From Dyella_B jejuensis (GTDB lineage Bacteria; Pseudomonadota; Gammaproteobacteria; Xanthomonadales; Rhodanobacteraceae), in contig NZ_JADIKJ010000018.1 of the NCBI RefSeq assembly GCF_044904675.1, positions 42,050-106,049 of the forward strand: a stretch of 64,000 nucleotides of DNA, in the 5' to 3' direction. The position numbers and the translations under genes were made by a program. The notes under the pieces are model-generated. The model had not been told where the DNA came from. It did not search any database and saw only the letters and a program-made list of their open reading frames with translations. Positions 35,503 through 44,462 of this stretch are shown here, piece after piece. How positions within the stretch are numbered: position 1 is the stretch's first letter; each line of letters begins with the position of its first letter.

Positions 35503-35997
35503 ATGAAGAAGCGAATGGTATTCAGCGTCAAGGATATGGCCGGTGCGCGCGCGGCAATGGACAAGGCGCGTGCCATCGGCATCGCGGATGACGATATTTC
35601 CCTGATCGCGCGCAGCGACAAGTCGCAGCTGATTCCCGACGATCGCAAGGTGGTCGAGGGTGATTTTTATCCAGCCGCGGCCAAGGGTGCGGCAGGCGGC
35701 GCGGCGATCGGCCTGATCGCCGGGTTGGTGGCGGTAGCCATTCCACCGTTGGGCATCACAGTAGCGGGCGCGGTGGCCATGGCGGTGGGTGGCAGCGCAT
35801 TGGGTGCGTGGTCGACCGCGCTCGCCGGTTCCGCGGTCGACGATCCGGTAAGCCGCCAGTTCGAGGACGAAGTGCAAGCGGGCCGCATCCTGGTGGTGGT
35901 CGACGGCGACGAGGAAAAAATTCCCGCCGCGCGCACGCAGATCGCCACGACTGGCGCCGTGCCGCTGCCGTTCGAAAAGCCGACGGCCATCACGTAG
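35503..35997 (+). CDS. DUF1269-like membrane-associated stress protein
   Basis: 164 residues. The N-terminus (VFSVKDMAGARAAMDKARAIG, DDISLIARSD) is an alpha/beta motif like that of YflT or DUF1269 proteins. A Gly/Ala-rich hydrophobic stretch (about 58-108, GAAGGAAIGLIAGLVAVAIPP) could span the membrane as a hairpin, and a soluble tail (GRILVVVDGDEEKIPAARTQI) follows. AGGAGG lies before the ATG. An 11-bp sequence upstream is shared with the DUF4142 gene at 14093. Confidence 0.75.
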   Translation: MKKRMVFSVKDMAGARAAMDKARAIGIADDDISLIARSDKSQLIPDDRKVVEGDFYPAAAKGAAGGAAIGLIAGLVAVAIPPLGITVAGAVAMAVGGSALGAWSTALAGSAVDDPVSRQFEDEVQAGRILVVVDGDEEKIPAARTQIATTGAVPLPFEKPTAIT

Positions 35998-36018
35998 CCG
36001 TCAACGGCATCACCGCGA

Positions 36019-36140
36019 AACGGCGACCTTTACTTCACTTTTCAAGGAATACGGTCGCCATGCGCTGGCGCCATGGCCGCGTTGCGGCCTTCCAGCCGAC
36101 CGTAAAGGGCGCGGCGAAAGTAAGGGCGTATTCCTAACGG
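36019..36140 (+). promoter_or_regulatory. Structured region upstream of the actA-cox operon
   Basis: The 168-bp gap before actA carries nested inverted repeats: GGCGACC...GGTCGCC flanking a T/C-rich loop, and AGGAATACG paired with a distant CGTATTCCT just before 36140. It is the only spacer in front of twelve overlapping respiratory genes, so the operon promoter or leader should be here. No convincing -35/-10 pair could be assigned. Confidence 0.35.
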
Positions 36141-36165
36141 GATGGATGACTGCGTTGCTTAAACC

Positions 36166-36813
36166 ATGAGCCAGATCTTCCAGCCCGGTTTTGCGCTTTA
36201 CGTAAAGCTTGCCCTGTTTGCTGCCCTGCTGGTGATTGTCGGTGCGTGCCTGGCATGGCGCGGCGTGGCGACCGATCCGCACCGCATCGACGAAGCGGTG
36301 AACCAGCCGGTGCCTTTCAGCCACAAGCACCATGTGGACGACGTCGGCCTCGATTGCCGTTTCTGCCACGCCAACGTCGAGACCTCGGCATTTGCCGGCA
36401 TGCCGCCGATCTCCACCTGCATGACTTGCCATTCCCAGTTATTCACCGACACCGCGGTGCTCAAGCCGTTGGTCGACAGTTGGCAGCGCGGCGTGGCACT
36501 GCATTGGAACCGCGTCTATCAGCTGCCGGACTTCGTTTATTTCAACCACAGCATTCACATCGCCAAGGGCGTAGGGTGCGTCTCCTGCCACGGGCGTATC
36601 GACCAGATGCCGCTGACGCGCCGGGTAGCGAGCCTGTCGATGTCCTGGTGCCTGGACTGCCATCGCGCTCCGCAGAAATTCCTGCGGCCGCGCGAGGAAG
36701 TGTTCGACCTCGCGTGGCAACCGAAAGACCAGGATCGGCTCGGCCCCGAACTGGTGCGCGCCTATCGCATCGATACCGGCCGGATGACGGATTGTTCGCT
36801 ATGTCACCGTTGA
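36166..36813 (+). CDS. actA: Alternative complex III pentahaem cytochrome c subunit
   Basis: 215 residues. One N-terminal membrane helix (about 10-32) anchors a periplasmic domain with five CxxCH haem sites (CRFCH, CMTCH, CVSCH, CLDCH, CSLCH), the ActA pattern; additional His residues (SHKHH, NHSIH) can serve as axial ligands. It passes electrons from the quinol-oxidising subunits toward the oxidase. It overlaps actB by 13 nt. Confidence 0.9.
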   Translation: MSQIFQPGFALYVKLALFAALLVIVGACLAWRGVATDPHRIDEAVNQPVPFSHKHHVDDVGLDCRFCHANVETSAFAGMPPISTCMTCHSQLFTDTAVLKPLVDSWQRGVALHWNRVYQLPDFVYFNHSIHIAKGVGCVSCHGRIDQMPLTRRVASLSMSWCLDCHRAPQKFLRPREEVFDLAWQPKDQDRLGPELVRAYRIDTGRMTDCSLCHR

Positions 36814-39749
36814 TTCCCGCGCATGCCGCCGCGCGTGCGCGCCGCACGCTGGGCGACGCGAAAGGGCCGCGTTTCTGGCGGGCGCTGGAAGCATTGGCGG
36901 ACGATCCCGAGTTCAAGCGCGAATTGATCGATGCGCTGCCGCAGTGGTCATCGATTGCGTCGATGGATCGCCGCCGCTTCCTGCAATTGCTCGGCGCATC
37001 GATCGCCTTCGGCGGGCTCGCCGCGTGCAGCGGGCCACCGCCGGAACAGATCGTGCCGTGGGTGACGCAGCCGCCGGGCGTGACGCCGGACGTGCCGCAA
37101 TTCTTCGCGACCACGCTCGCCTATGCGGGCGACGTGCTGGGCGTGCTGGTGGAAAGCCGCATGGGACGTCCGACCAAGATCGAGGGCAATCCGCTGCATC
37201 CGGCCAGCCTGGGTGCGACCGGGCCGCTACCGCAGGCGGCGGTGCTGGAGGTATGGGATCCGGATCGTTCGCAGGCGCCCCGCTATCGCGGCAAAGCCGT
37301 GGCCTGGGATGCTTTCGCCGCCGATGCCGCGGCGTGGCGCGAGACGTTCACCAACGATGGCTCAGGTCTGCACGTGCTCAGCGCAAGCATTGTCTCGCCG
37401 ACGTTGTTGGCGCAGCGCGACCGCTGGCTGGCGCGCTTCCCCGGTTCGCAATGGTATGAACACGAACCGATCGCGCAGGATAATGCTGGGCACGGCGCGA
37501 TGCTGGCATTCGGCCAACCGGTGGCGGCGCGCTACCACTTCGACCAGGCCGATGTGATCCTGTCGCTGGAAGCCGATTTCCTGGCCAGCATGCCCGGTCG
37601 TGTCGCCCACGCGCGGGCCTTTGTGGACCGGCGCAAACCTTCGCAGACGGCACCGGGCATGAACCGGCTTTACGCAGTGGAAGCAACGCCGTCGCTGACC
37701 GGAGCGATGGCGGACCACCGCTGGATCGTTCCGTCGTCGGACATCGCCGCGCTGGCGCTGGAACTGGCCAATGCGCTGGATATCCCCGCGACGCCGGTCG
37801 GTGCGGTCGATGGCGTGTCGTCGAAGCGATTCAATACGTTGCTGTTCGATCTGGTTTCGCATCGCGGCCGCTGCCTGGTGCTGGCCGGTGAATCGCAACC
37901 GCCGCAGGTGCATGCGCTGGTTCATTTGATCAACGAAAAGCTGGACAACGTCGGGCACACCGTCGAATACGTGGAGTTGCCGGACGCGGTAAACCGGCGC
38001 CATTCCCTGCACGAACTGTGCGCTGCGATCCAGGCCGGCCGCGTCCAGCGGTTGGTCGTGCTCGATAGCAACGTCGCCTACGACGCGCCATCCGACCTGG
38101 ATCTGCCGGCTCTGCTCGGCCGCGTCCCGCATGTCGTGCATTGGGGCCTTTACCAGGACGAAACCGCGCAACTCGCCGAATGGCACCTGCCGGCCAGCCA
38201 CGCGCTGGAACAGTGGTCCGATGCGCAGACCTCGACCGGCGAAGCCAGCATCGTGCAGCCCCTGATCGATCCGCTTTACCAGGGACGATCCGTGCATGAA
38301 TTGCTGGCATTGATGATGGGCGAAGCCGTGCAGACCGGCCTGGCGATCGTGCAGGCCTTCTGGCGCACGCAGCACTTGCCAGGTGCATGGCAGGACCATG
38401 TGCGCAGCGGCTTGATCGCCGGCACCGCTTATCGCGCGGCGAACGTGCAGGCGCGTGGTGATGCCCTGACTGGCTGGGCACCATCGCGTCCGCCGCAGGA
38501 TGCGCTCGAATTGGTGTTCCGTCCCGATCCCGGCGTGTGGGACGGAAGCTACGCCAACAACGGCTGGTTGCAGGAGTTGCCCAAGCCGCTGACCCAGTTG
38601 ACCTGGAGCAATGCGGCGCTGATCAGCGCGCAACTGGCCCGAGAGCAAGGGCTTGCCAACGGCGAGGTCGTCACGCTCGAATGCGCGGGCCGGCGGGTGG
38701 ATGCGCCGGTCTGGATCATGCCGGGCCAGGCGGCGCGCTGCGTTACCGTGCACCTGGGCTATGGCCGCAAGCGTGCCGGCCGCGTCGGCGACGATCTCGG
38801 TTTCAATGCCTACGCGCTGCGCGGTTCGGCCCAATTGTGGATTGCCCAGGGACTAACCCTGCGCAAGACCGGGCATTCAGTCGAATTGGCCAGCACGCAG
38901 GATCACTTCGCCATGGAAGGCCACGAGCCGATCCGAAGCGTCACGCTGGCCGAACTCGGCGCCGATCCGCAGGCGGCCGAGCAGGGCGACACGACCCCAC
39001 CGACGCTGTATCCCGCACAGCCGCAAGGCGAATATGCCTGGGGCATGGCAATCGATCTCAATGCCTGCATCGGCTGCAAGGGATGCACCATCGCCTGCCA
39101 GGCGGAGAACAATATTCCGGTGGTGGGCGCCGAGCAGGTGCGGCGCGAACGCGAGATGCACTGGATACGGGTGGATCGCTACTACGCCGGCAGCGTGGAA
39201 AATCCTTCCATGCATCATCAGCCGGTACCGTGCATGCATTGCGAGCACGCGCCTTGTGAACTGGTTTGCCCGGTCGGCGCGACCGTGCACGACCAGGAAG
39301 GGCTGAACGTGCAGGTATACAACCGCTGCGTTGGCACGCGCTTTTGCTCGAACAATTGCCCGTACAAAGTGCGCCGGTTCAATTTCCTGCAATTCAGCGA
39401 TCTCACCAGCGAGACGCTCAAGGCGCAGCGCAATCCCGAGGTCACCGTGCGCAACCGCGGCGTGATGGAGAAATGCACGTATTGCATCCAGCGCATCGAA
39501 ACCGCGCATATCGACGCCGACCGCGAACAGCGTGCCATTGCCGACGGCGAAATAGTCACCGCCTGCCAGGCGGCGTGTCCCACCCAGGCGATCACGTTCG
39601 GCAATATCCGCGATCCTGCCAGCGCGGTGAGCAAGTCCAAGGCATCGCCGCGCAACTACCAGCTGCTTGAAGAACTCAACACGCGCCCGCGCACCAGCTA
39701 TCTGGCGCAGGTGCGCAATCCGCATCCGGACCTGAAGGACGAGGCATGA
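36801..39749 (+). CDS. actB: Alternative complex III iron-sulfur subunit
   Basis: 982 residues. After a 53-residue leader typical of ActB (FWRALEALADDPEFKREL) comes a Tat-like motif DRRRFLQLLGAS and AACSG. The large middle part is a molybdopterin-oxidoreductase-like fold without cofactor function in this family. The C-terminal ferredoxin-like part (about 750-950) has four Cys clusters: CIGCKGCTIAC, CMHCEHAPCELVC, CVGTRFCSNNC and CTYCIQ with CQAAC. The start overlaps actA. The protein links ActC quinol chemistry to haem subunits. Confidence 0.9.
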   Translation: MSPLIPAHAAARARRTLGDAKGPRFWRALEALADDPEFKRELIDALPQWSSIASMDRRRFLQLLGASIAFGGLAACSGPPPEQIVPWVTQPPGVTPDVPQFFATTLAYAGDVLGVLVESRMGRPTKIEGNPLHPASLGATGPLPQAAVLEVWDPDRSQAPRYRGKAVAWDAFAADAAAWRETFTNDGSGLHVLSASIVSPTLLAQRDRWLARFPGSQWYEHEPIAQDNAGHGAMLAFGQPVAARYHFDQADVILSLEADFLASMPGRVAHARAFVDRRKPSQTAPGMNRLYAVEATPSLTGAMADHRWIVPSSDIAALALELANALDIPATPVGAVDGVSSKRFNTLLFDLVSHRGRCLVLAGESQPPQVHALVHLINEKLDNVGHTVEYVELPDAVNRRHSLHELCAAIQAGRVQRLVVLDSNVAYDAPSDLDLPALLGRVPHVVHWGLYQDETAQLAEWHLPASHALEQWSDAQTSTGEASIVQPLIDPLYQGRSVHELLALMMGEAVQTGLAIVQAFWRTQHLPGAWQDHVRSGLIAGTAYRAANVQARGDALTGWAPSRPPQDALELVFRPDPGVWDGSYANNGWLQELPKPLTQLTWSNAALISAQLAREQGLANGEVVTLECAGRRVDAPVWIMPGQAARCVTVHLGYGRKRAGRVGDDLGFNAYALRGSAQLWIAQGLTLRKTGHSVELASTQDHFAMEGHEPIRSVTLAELGADPQAAEQGDTTPPTLYPAQPQGEYAWGMAIDLNACIGCKGCTIACQAENNIPVVGAEQVRREREMHWIRVDRYYAGSVENPSMHHQPVPCMHCEHAPCELVCPVGATVHDQEGLNVQVYNRCVGTRFCSNNCPYKVRRFNFLQFSDLTSETLKAQRNPEVTVRNRGVMEKCTYCIQRIETAHIDADREQRAIADGEIVTACQAACPTQAITFGNIRDPASAVSKSKASPRNYQLLEELNTRPRTSYLAQVRNPHPDLKDEA

Positions 39750-41116
39750 ACACGCCAGGCCAGGTTTCCCGCGCGGACGACCGCCTGCTGGGAGAAGGGC
39801 AGACGTACAGCACGGTGTCGGAAAAAATCGGCGGATTGGTGTTGCGGCGTCCGTCCGGTCCCTTGTGGCTGACCGCGTTCTTGTGCGCGCTGGCGCTGAC
39901 GATCCTGTTGGTCATCGGCGTCGGCGTGCTGTTCAAGAAGGGCGTGGGCATCTGGGGCATCGATATCCCGGTGGCCTGGGCATTCGCCATCGCCAATTAT
40001 GTGTGGTGGATTGCGATCGGCATGGCCGGCACTTTCATTTCCGGAGCGCTTTACCTGGCGCGGCAGGACTGGCGTTCCTCGCTCAACCGTTATGCCGAGA
40101 CCATGACCGTGTTCGCGGTAGCGGTATCGGGCTTGTTCCCGATCTTCCATCTCGGGCGGCCATGGTTCTTTTATTGGCTGGCGCCGTATCCCAATCGCAT
40201 GGGCTTGTGGCCGCAATGGCGCAGTTCGCTGGTCTGGGATTTCTTCGCCATCCTCGCTTACCTGCTGGTATCGATCATGATGTGGTACGTCGGTTTGCTG
40301 CCGGACTTCGGTACCTTGCGCGACCAGGCACGATCGCGCGGCAAACGGCTTTTCTACGGATTCCTGGCGTTGGGCTGGCGCGGCGAAGCGCGCCACTGGA
40401 AGCGCTATGAAAGCGTTACTTTGATGCTGGCAGGGCTGGCCGTGCCGCTGGTGTTTTCCGTGCACAGCATGGTGGCGCTGGATTTTTCCGAAGGCATGCT
40501 GCCCGGATGGCATTCGACCATGTTTCCGCCGTTTTTCGTCGCGGGCGCATTGTTCTCTGGCTTCGCCATGGCAATGGTGCTCGGCATTCCGTTGCGGCAC
40601 TGGCTCGGGCTGGGCGATTACATCACGCTCAAGCATCTGGACAACCTCGCCAAGCTGACGCTCGCCGCGGGCCTGTTCGTCGCCTACAACTATGCGACGG
40701 AATTTTTCATGGCGTTCTACAGCGGCGATCCCTACGAGATCGCCGAATCGAAAGACCGCTTGAACGGTGCCTATGCCTGGGTGTTCTGGACCGTGATTTT
40801 CTGCAACGTGGTGGTGGCCCAGCTGCTGTGGTCGCCGCGTATCCGCCGGCGACCGATCGCTTTGTTCGTGATCGGCCTGCTGGTGCTGATCGGCATGTGG
40901 TACGAACGCTTCATGCTGCTCGTCAACAGCCTGTTCCATCCTTACCTGCCTTCCAGCTGGGGCATGTTCTACCCGACTGTGTGGGACCTGATCTTCCTGT
41001 TCGGCTCGGCTGGCCTGTTCCTGCTGATGTTCACGCTATTCGTGAAATGGCTGCCGCTGATCTCGATGTTCGAAATGCGCAAACTGGTGCATATCCTCGA
41101 CAGGAGCGGCCCGTGA
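39746..41116 (+). CDS. actC: Alternative complex III NrfD-like membrane subunit
   Basis: A 456-aa integral membrane protein with about ten helices of the NrfD/PsrC family, which carries the quinol site in ACIII. It begins with a soluble leader and then hydrophobic segments (FLCALALTILLVIGVGVLF, WWIAIGMAGTFISGAL), with the conserved FHLGRPW near helix 4. ATGA overlaps join it to actB and actD. Confidence 0.9.
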   Translation: MNTPGQVSRADDRLLGEGQTYSTVSEKIGGLVLRRPSGPLWLTAFLCALALTILLVIGVGVLFKKGVGIWGIDIPVAWAFAIANYVWWIAIGMAGTFISGALYLARQDWRSSLNRYAETMTVFAVAVSGLFPIFHLGRPWFFYWLAPYPNRMGLWPQWRSSLVWDFFAILAYLLVSIMMWYVGLLPDFGTLRDQARSRGKRLFYGFLALGWRGEARHWKRYESVTLMLAGLAVPLVFSVHSMVALDFSEGMLPGWHSTMFPPFFVAGALFSGFAMAMVLGIPLRHWLGLGDYITLKHLDNLAKLTLAAGLFVAYNYATEFFMAFYSGDPYEIAESKDRLNGAYAWVFWTVIFCNVVVAQLLWSPRIRRRPIALFVIGLLVLIGMWYERFMLLVNSLFHPYLPSSWGMFYPTVWDLIFLFGSAGLFLLMFTLFVKWLPLISMFEMRKLVHILDRSGP

Positions 41117-41649
41117 CAGGCGGCCAGCGCTACGGCTGCATGGCGTTCTTCCCGACCCCCGAGGCGCTGGTGCTGGCGGCGCGCGCGCTGCGCAAGGCCG
41201 ACTATGCAGGGATCGAAGCGTACACGCCGTTCGCGGTCAAGGAGCTGGACGAGGCGCTGGAGTTGCCCGGCAACCATGTGGCGCTGGCGACTTTCGCGGG
41301 TGGTGCGATCGGCTTCGTCGGCATGCTGGTCATGGAGTACTTTTCCGCGGTCATCGACTATCCGATCCGCGTGGGCGGGCGGCCGTTCGCCAGCTGGCCG
41401 GCCTTTATCCCGCCGGCGCTGGAAATGACCTTCCTGTTCGCGGCGGCGGGCGGCGTATTGGCGATGCTGATCGGCAATCGCCTGCCGGCGTTCTATCACC
41501 CGGTATTTCATGTCGACCGTTTCGAACATGCCAGCCAGGATCAGTTCGTGCTGGTGGTGCGCATGGACGATTCGCAAGGCGACCTGGAGCGCCTGCGCGC
41601 GGTGCTGGAAGGCTTGCATCCATCGCAGGTCGAAGTGGTGCCGGTATGA
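41113..41649 (+). CDS. actD: Alternative complex III subunit, DUF3341 family
   Basis: 178 residues beginning at a GTG that overlaps the actC stop (GTGA). The N-terminus is a small soluble alpha/beta domain (ALVLAARALRKADYAGIEAY); two membrane helices follow (about 58-80 and 97-120), and the end again is soluble. This is the DUF3341 layout of ActD, a structural subunit without cofactor. Confidence 0.88.
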   Translation: MTGGQRYGCMAFFPTPEALVLAARALRKADYAGIEAYTPFAVKELDEALELPGNHVALATFAGGAIGFVGMLVMEYFSAVIDYPIRVGGRPFASWPAFIPPALEMTFLFAAAGGVLAMLIGNRLPAFYHPVFHVDRFEHASQDQFVLVVRMDDSQGDLERLRAVLEGLHPSQVEVVPV

Positions 41650-42245
41650 AGCGCATGCTCGTGCTGCTGCTGGGCATGGCCGGTTTGTTGACCGGTTGCG
41701 AGCGCGCCATGCACGACATGTATGACCAGCCCAAGTACAAGCCGGGCGCGCCCAGCCCGCTGTTCGGCAACGGCAGCGCGGCACGGCATCCGCCGGATGG
41801 CACGCTGCCGGCGGCGGATGGCGAATTCGCGGGCACGTCGAGCGGGCGCATGGGGCGGGTGTCCGCGCCTGCGCCGCTACCGGCGGACGGGCATCCTTAT
41901 CCGATCACGATGGCATTGCTGCAGCGTGGCCGCGAACGCTACGACATTTATTGCGCTGCCTGTCATGGCTTGACCGGCGCGGGCAACGGCATGGTGGTGC
42001 AGCGCGGTTTTCCCGCTCCGTTGTCGTATCTGGATGCACGGCTAGTGCAGGCGTCGGATGCGGATCTGGAACGTTCCATCCGCGACGGTTACGGCGTGAT
42101 GTATCCGTTTGCCGATCGCGTCGACGCGCATGATCGCTGGGCCATCGTTGCCTACATCCGGGCCTTGCAACTCAGCCAGCGCGCACCGGCCGAGCAGTTG
42201 CAGGCGCAGGACCGGCAAGCACTGGACGCGAGGAAAACGCCATGA
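41646..42245 (+). CDS. actE: Alternative complex III monohaem cytochrome c lipoprotein
   Basis: 199 residues. The signal peptide ends in a lipobox LLTGC (about residue 18), so the protein is probably lipid-anchored on the periplasmic side. One haem site, CAACHG, and a later GYGVMYPFADRV supplying the Met ligand mark a single cytochrome c domain. It is the electron exit subunit in known ACIII. It overlaps its neighbours by ATGA on both sides. Confidence 0.9.
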   Translation: MKRMLVLLLGMAGLLTGCERAMHDMYDQPKYKPGAPSPLFGNGSAARHPPDGTLPAADGEFAGTSSGRMGRVSAPAPLPADGHPYPITMALLQRGRERYDIYCAACHGLTGAGNGMVVQRGFPAPLSYLDARLVQASDADLERSIRDGYGVMYPFADRVDAHDRWAIVAYIRALQLSQRAPAEQLQAQDRQALDARKTP

Positions 42246-43318
42246 CGCGCCGGATGACTAGGGCAAGCGCATTCGGTTTCGCAGTGCCGGCGGCACTGCT
42301 GGTCGCGGGCTTCGTGTTCGCGGCGGGCCATCTGCGGCATGCCTTGCTGGTTTATCTCGCCAGCTGGCTGTTCCTGCTCGGCGCCGTGCTTGGCAGCATG
42401 GCCTTGCTGATGATCCACACGCTCACCGGCGGCGCCTGGGGCGTGCGCCTGGGCCATGAACTGCGCGCGGCCATCCGGCTGATTCCGTACACGGCCTTGG
42501 CCGTGATACCGCTGCTGCTCGGCATGCACACGCTGTTTCCCTGGCTGCGGCAGCATGTGCCGGTGGATGATCCTTACCTGTATCACCAGCAGTGGTATCT
42601 CAATACGGCCGGACTGGTCGGGCGCACGCTGGTGGTGTTCGCGCTATGGATCGGCATGGCATATGGCCTGATCCGGCGTCGGACTATCAACCAGCGATTC
42701 GCCGCCGCTGGCCTGATCGTGATGTTGTTGACGGTGACGATCGCCGCGGTGGATTGGGTCATGTCGCTGGTGCCGTATTGGCATTCCACCGATATCGGAC
42801 TGCTGCTGTTTACCAGCCAGCTGCTGATCGCCTTTGCCCTGGCCGTGCTGGTGCGGCTGGTGCGCAGCGCGCCATCGGCACGAGCGCCGTCGCGCACGTT
42901 GCGCGATTTCGGCAACCTGCTGCTGGTGATGGTGATGGGCTGGGCGTATGTCAGCTTCATCGACTACCTCACCGCATGGATTGCCGAACAGCCACATGAA
43001 ACCGCGTGGTACGTGCCGCGGTTGCTGACCGATTGGTGGTGGCTAGGGGTGGCGCTTGCCTGCATGGGCTTCGGTATTCCTTTTTTCACGCTCTTGTTGG
43101 GCAAGGCCAAGGCATCCTGGCGTGCGCTGTGCGCGATCGCCGCGCTCAGTCTGTTCGCGCAATGGATCAACCTGGTGTGGCTGGTGTTGCCGAGCGCATC
43201 GGTGCATGGCGTGGCGCTGGCCTGGACCGATCCGCTGATCTGCATCGGCCTGCTCGGCTTGGGCGCGCTGGGCTACCGCGTCCGGCTGAGCGGTCGGGCG
43301 CGGGAGGACGAGGCATGA
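42242..43318 (+). CDS. actF: Alternative complex III second quinol-type membrane subunit
   Basis: A 358-aa protein with about ten membrane helices, related to ActC but shorter, as expected of ActF. Segments such as FGFAVPAALLVAGFVFAAG and GWAYVSFIDYLTAWIAEQP match the family. It completes the complex. ATGA overlaps on both sides. Confidence 0.87.
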   Translation: MTRRMTRASAFGFAVPAALLVAGFVFAAGHLRHALLVYLASWLFLLGAVLGSMALLMIHTLTGGAWGVRLGHELRAAIRLIPYTALAVIPLLLGMHTLFPWLRQHVPVDDPYLYHQQWYLNTAGLVGRTLVVFALWIGMAYGLIRRRTINQRFAAAGLIVMLLTVTIAAVDWVMSLVPYWHSTDIGLLLFTSQLLIAFALAVLVRLVRSAPSARAPSRTLRDFGNLLLVMVMGWAYVSFIDYLTAWIAEQPHETAWYVPRLLTDWWWLGVALACMGFGIPFFTLLLGKAKASWRALCAIAALSLFAQWINLVWLVLPSASVHGVALAWTDPLICIGLLGLGALGYRVRLSGRAREDEA

Positions 43319-43671
43319 GCAAGGGCCGGCACGAGCCGCATGACGTGGACGCGCCGACGCTGCACAGGCTGGGCGCGATCGGCGCGCTGGTGCTGGTGCT
43401 GGTGTTATGCCTGATGTACGTGCTGTGGGAGCACGTGCATTCGCCGACGCTGAGTATGCCGCCGCCAGTGCTGCCGCCGGCGCCGCGATTACAGGCTGAT
43501 GCGCCACCGGATCGCGTTGCGCAATATCGCTTGCAGACGCGGCAACTGGAGTCCTACGGCTGGGTCGAGCACGGCAGCGTGGCGCACATACCGATCGAGC
43601 GTGCGATGCACCTACTGGTGGCGCGGGATCGCGCGCTGTCCACGCAGCCCGGGCCAGGATCGTCGCCATGA
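43315..43671 (+). CDS. Small single-pass protein between ACIII and SCO genes
   Basis: 118 residues. A cytoplasmic His/Asp-rich start, one helix (IGALVLVLVLCLMYVLW, about 22-40), then a Pro-rich periplasmic part ending in a conserved-looking YGWVEHGSVAHIPIERAM segment. That last motif recurs in small proteins beside oxidases and SCO in other bacteria, where it is annotated as hypothetical. The position suggests a role in ACIII or oxidase assembly. Confidence 0.78.
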   Translation: MSKGRHEPHDVDAPTLHRLGAIGALVLVLVLCLMYVLWEHVHSPTLSMPPPVLPPAPRLQADAPPDRVAQYRLQTRQLESYGWVEHGSVAHIPIERAMHLLVARDRALSTQPGPGSSP

Positions 43672-44462
43672 ACAAGACCTGGTTCGCGCTGCTATGGCTA
43701 TGCTTGTATGCCGCTTGCGCAAGCGCCGCGCCGCCGCCACCCACCGACCTGACCGCGCGCGTCGGCTTTGACCAGAAGCTTGGTGCAACGCTGCCTTTGG
43801 ATGCGCGCTTTACCGACGCCGCGGGTACGACGGCCAGTTTGCGGCAATGGATGGATGGGCATCCCGCGCTGCTGCTGATGGGCTACTTCCGCTGTCCCAA
43901 TCTGTGCGACGTGACGCAGCAAGGACTTGCCCACGCCATGGCGGTATCGGGCTTGCGGCCAGGTCGGGATGTCAGCGTGATGTTCATCAGCATCGATCCG
44001 CGCGAAACGGCCGCCGATGCAACGCGCAGCCAGCAGATGGTGGCGCGGATGCCAGGCGATGCGAACGCCGCGGCCTGGCACTTCCTGCGCGGCGATGCCG
44101 CCGCCATCGCCGCCGTGACGCAGGCCACCGGCTTTCGCTATGCCTATGACGCGCGCCTGGGACAATACGCGCATCCAGCCGGACTGGTGATCGCCACCGC
44201 GGATGGCAGGGTGAACCAGTACCTGATGGGCGCGAACTATGTTCCGCAAACCGTGCATCTGGCGGTGGTCGCCGCCTCGCGGCATACGCTCGGCAGCATG
44301 GTCGACCAGTTGGTGTTGCTGTGCTGCGGCTATGATCCGGCCACCGGGCGCTACACCGTCACCATCGACCGGATCATGCAGGGCCTGGGTTTCGGTTTCG
44401 TGGCGGTGCTGCTGGGATTGTTCCTGCTGTTGCGGCGGCGCCGGCCGGGAGTTGCGCCATGA
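43668..44462 (+). CDS. SCO1/SenC-family copper chaperone
   Basis: 264 residues: signal peptide, then a thioredoxin-fold SCO domain with the copper ligands CPNLC (Cys-x3-Cys) and the His in QYAHPAG, and a C-terminal membrane helix (about 236-256) that is not present in all SCO proteins. SCO delivers copper to the CuA site of subunit II, which is encoded next. Overlaps both neighbours. Confidence 0.9.
   Translation: MNKTWFALLWLCLYAACASAAPPPPTDLTARVGFDQKLGATLPLDARFTDAAGTTASLRQWMDGHPALLLMGYFRCPNLCDVTQQGLAHAMAVSGLRPGRDVSVMFISIDPRETAADATRSQQMVARMPGDANAAAWHFLRGDAAAIAAVTQATGFRYAYDARLGQYAHPAGLVIATADGRVNQYLMGANYVPQTVHLAVVAASRHTLGSMVDQLVLLCCGYDPATGRYTVTIDRIMQGLGFGFVAVLLGLFLLLRRRRPGVAP

Noticed and set aside
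36246..36800. ActB starting 185 codons upstream, inside actA
   Set aside because: Those residues are the out-of-frame shadow of actA; the ActB leader FWRALEALADDPEF follows the ATG at 36801.
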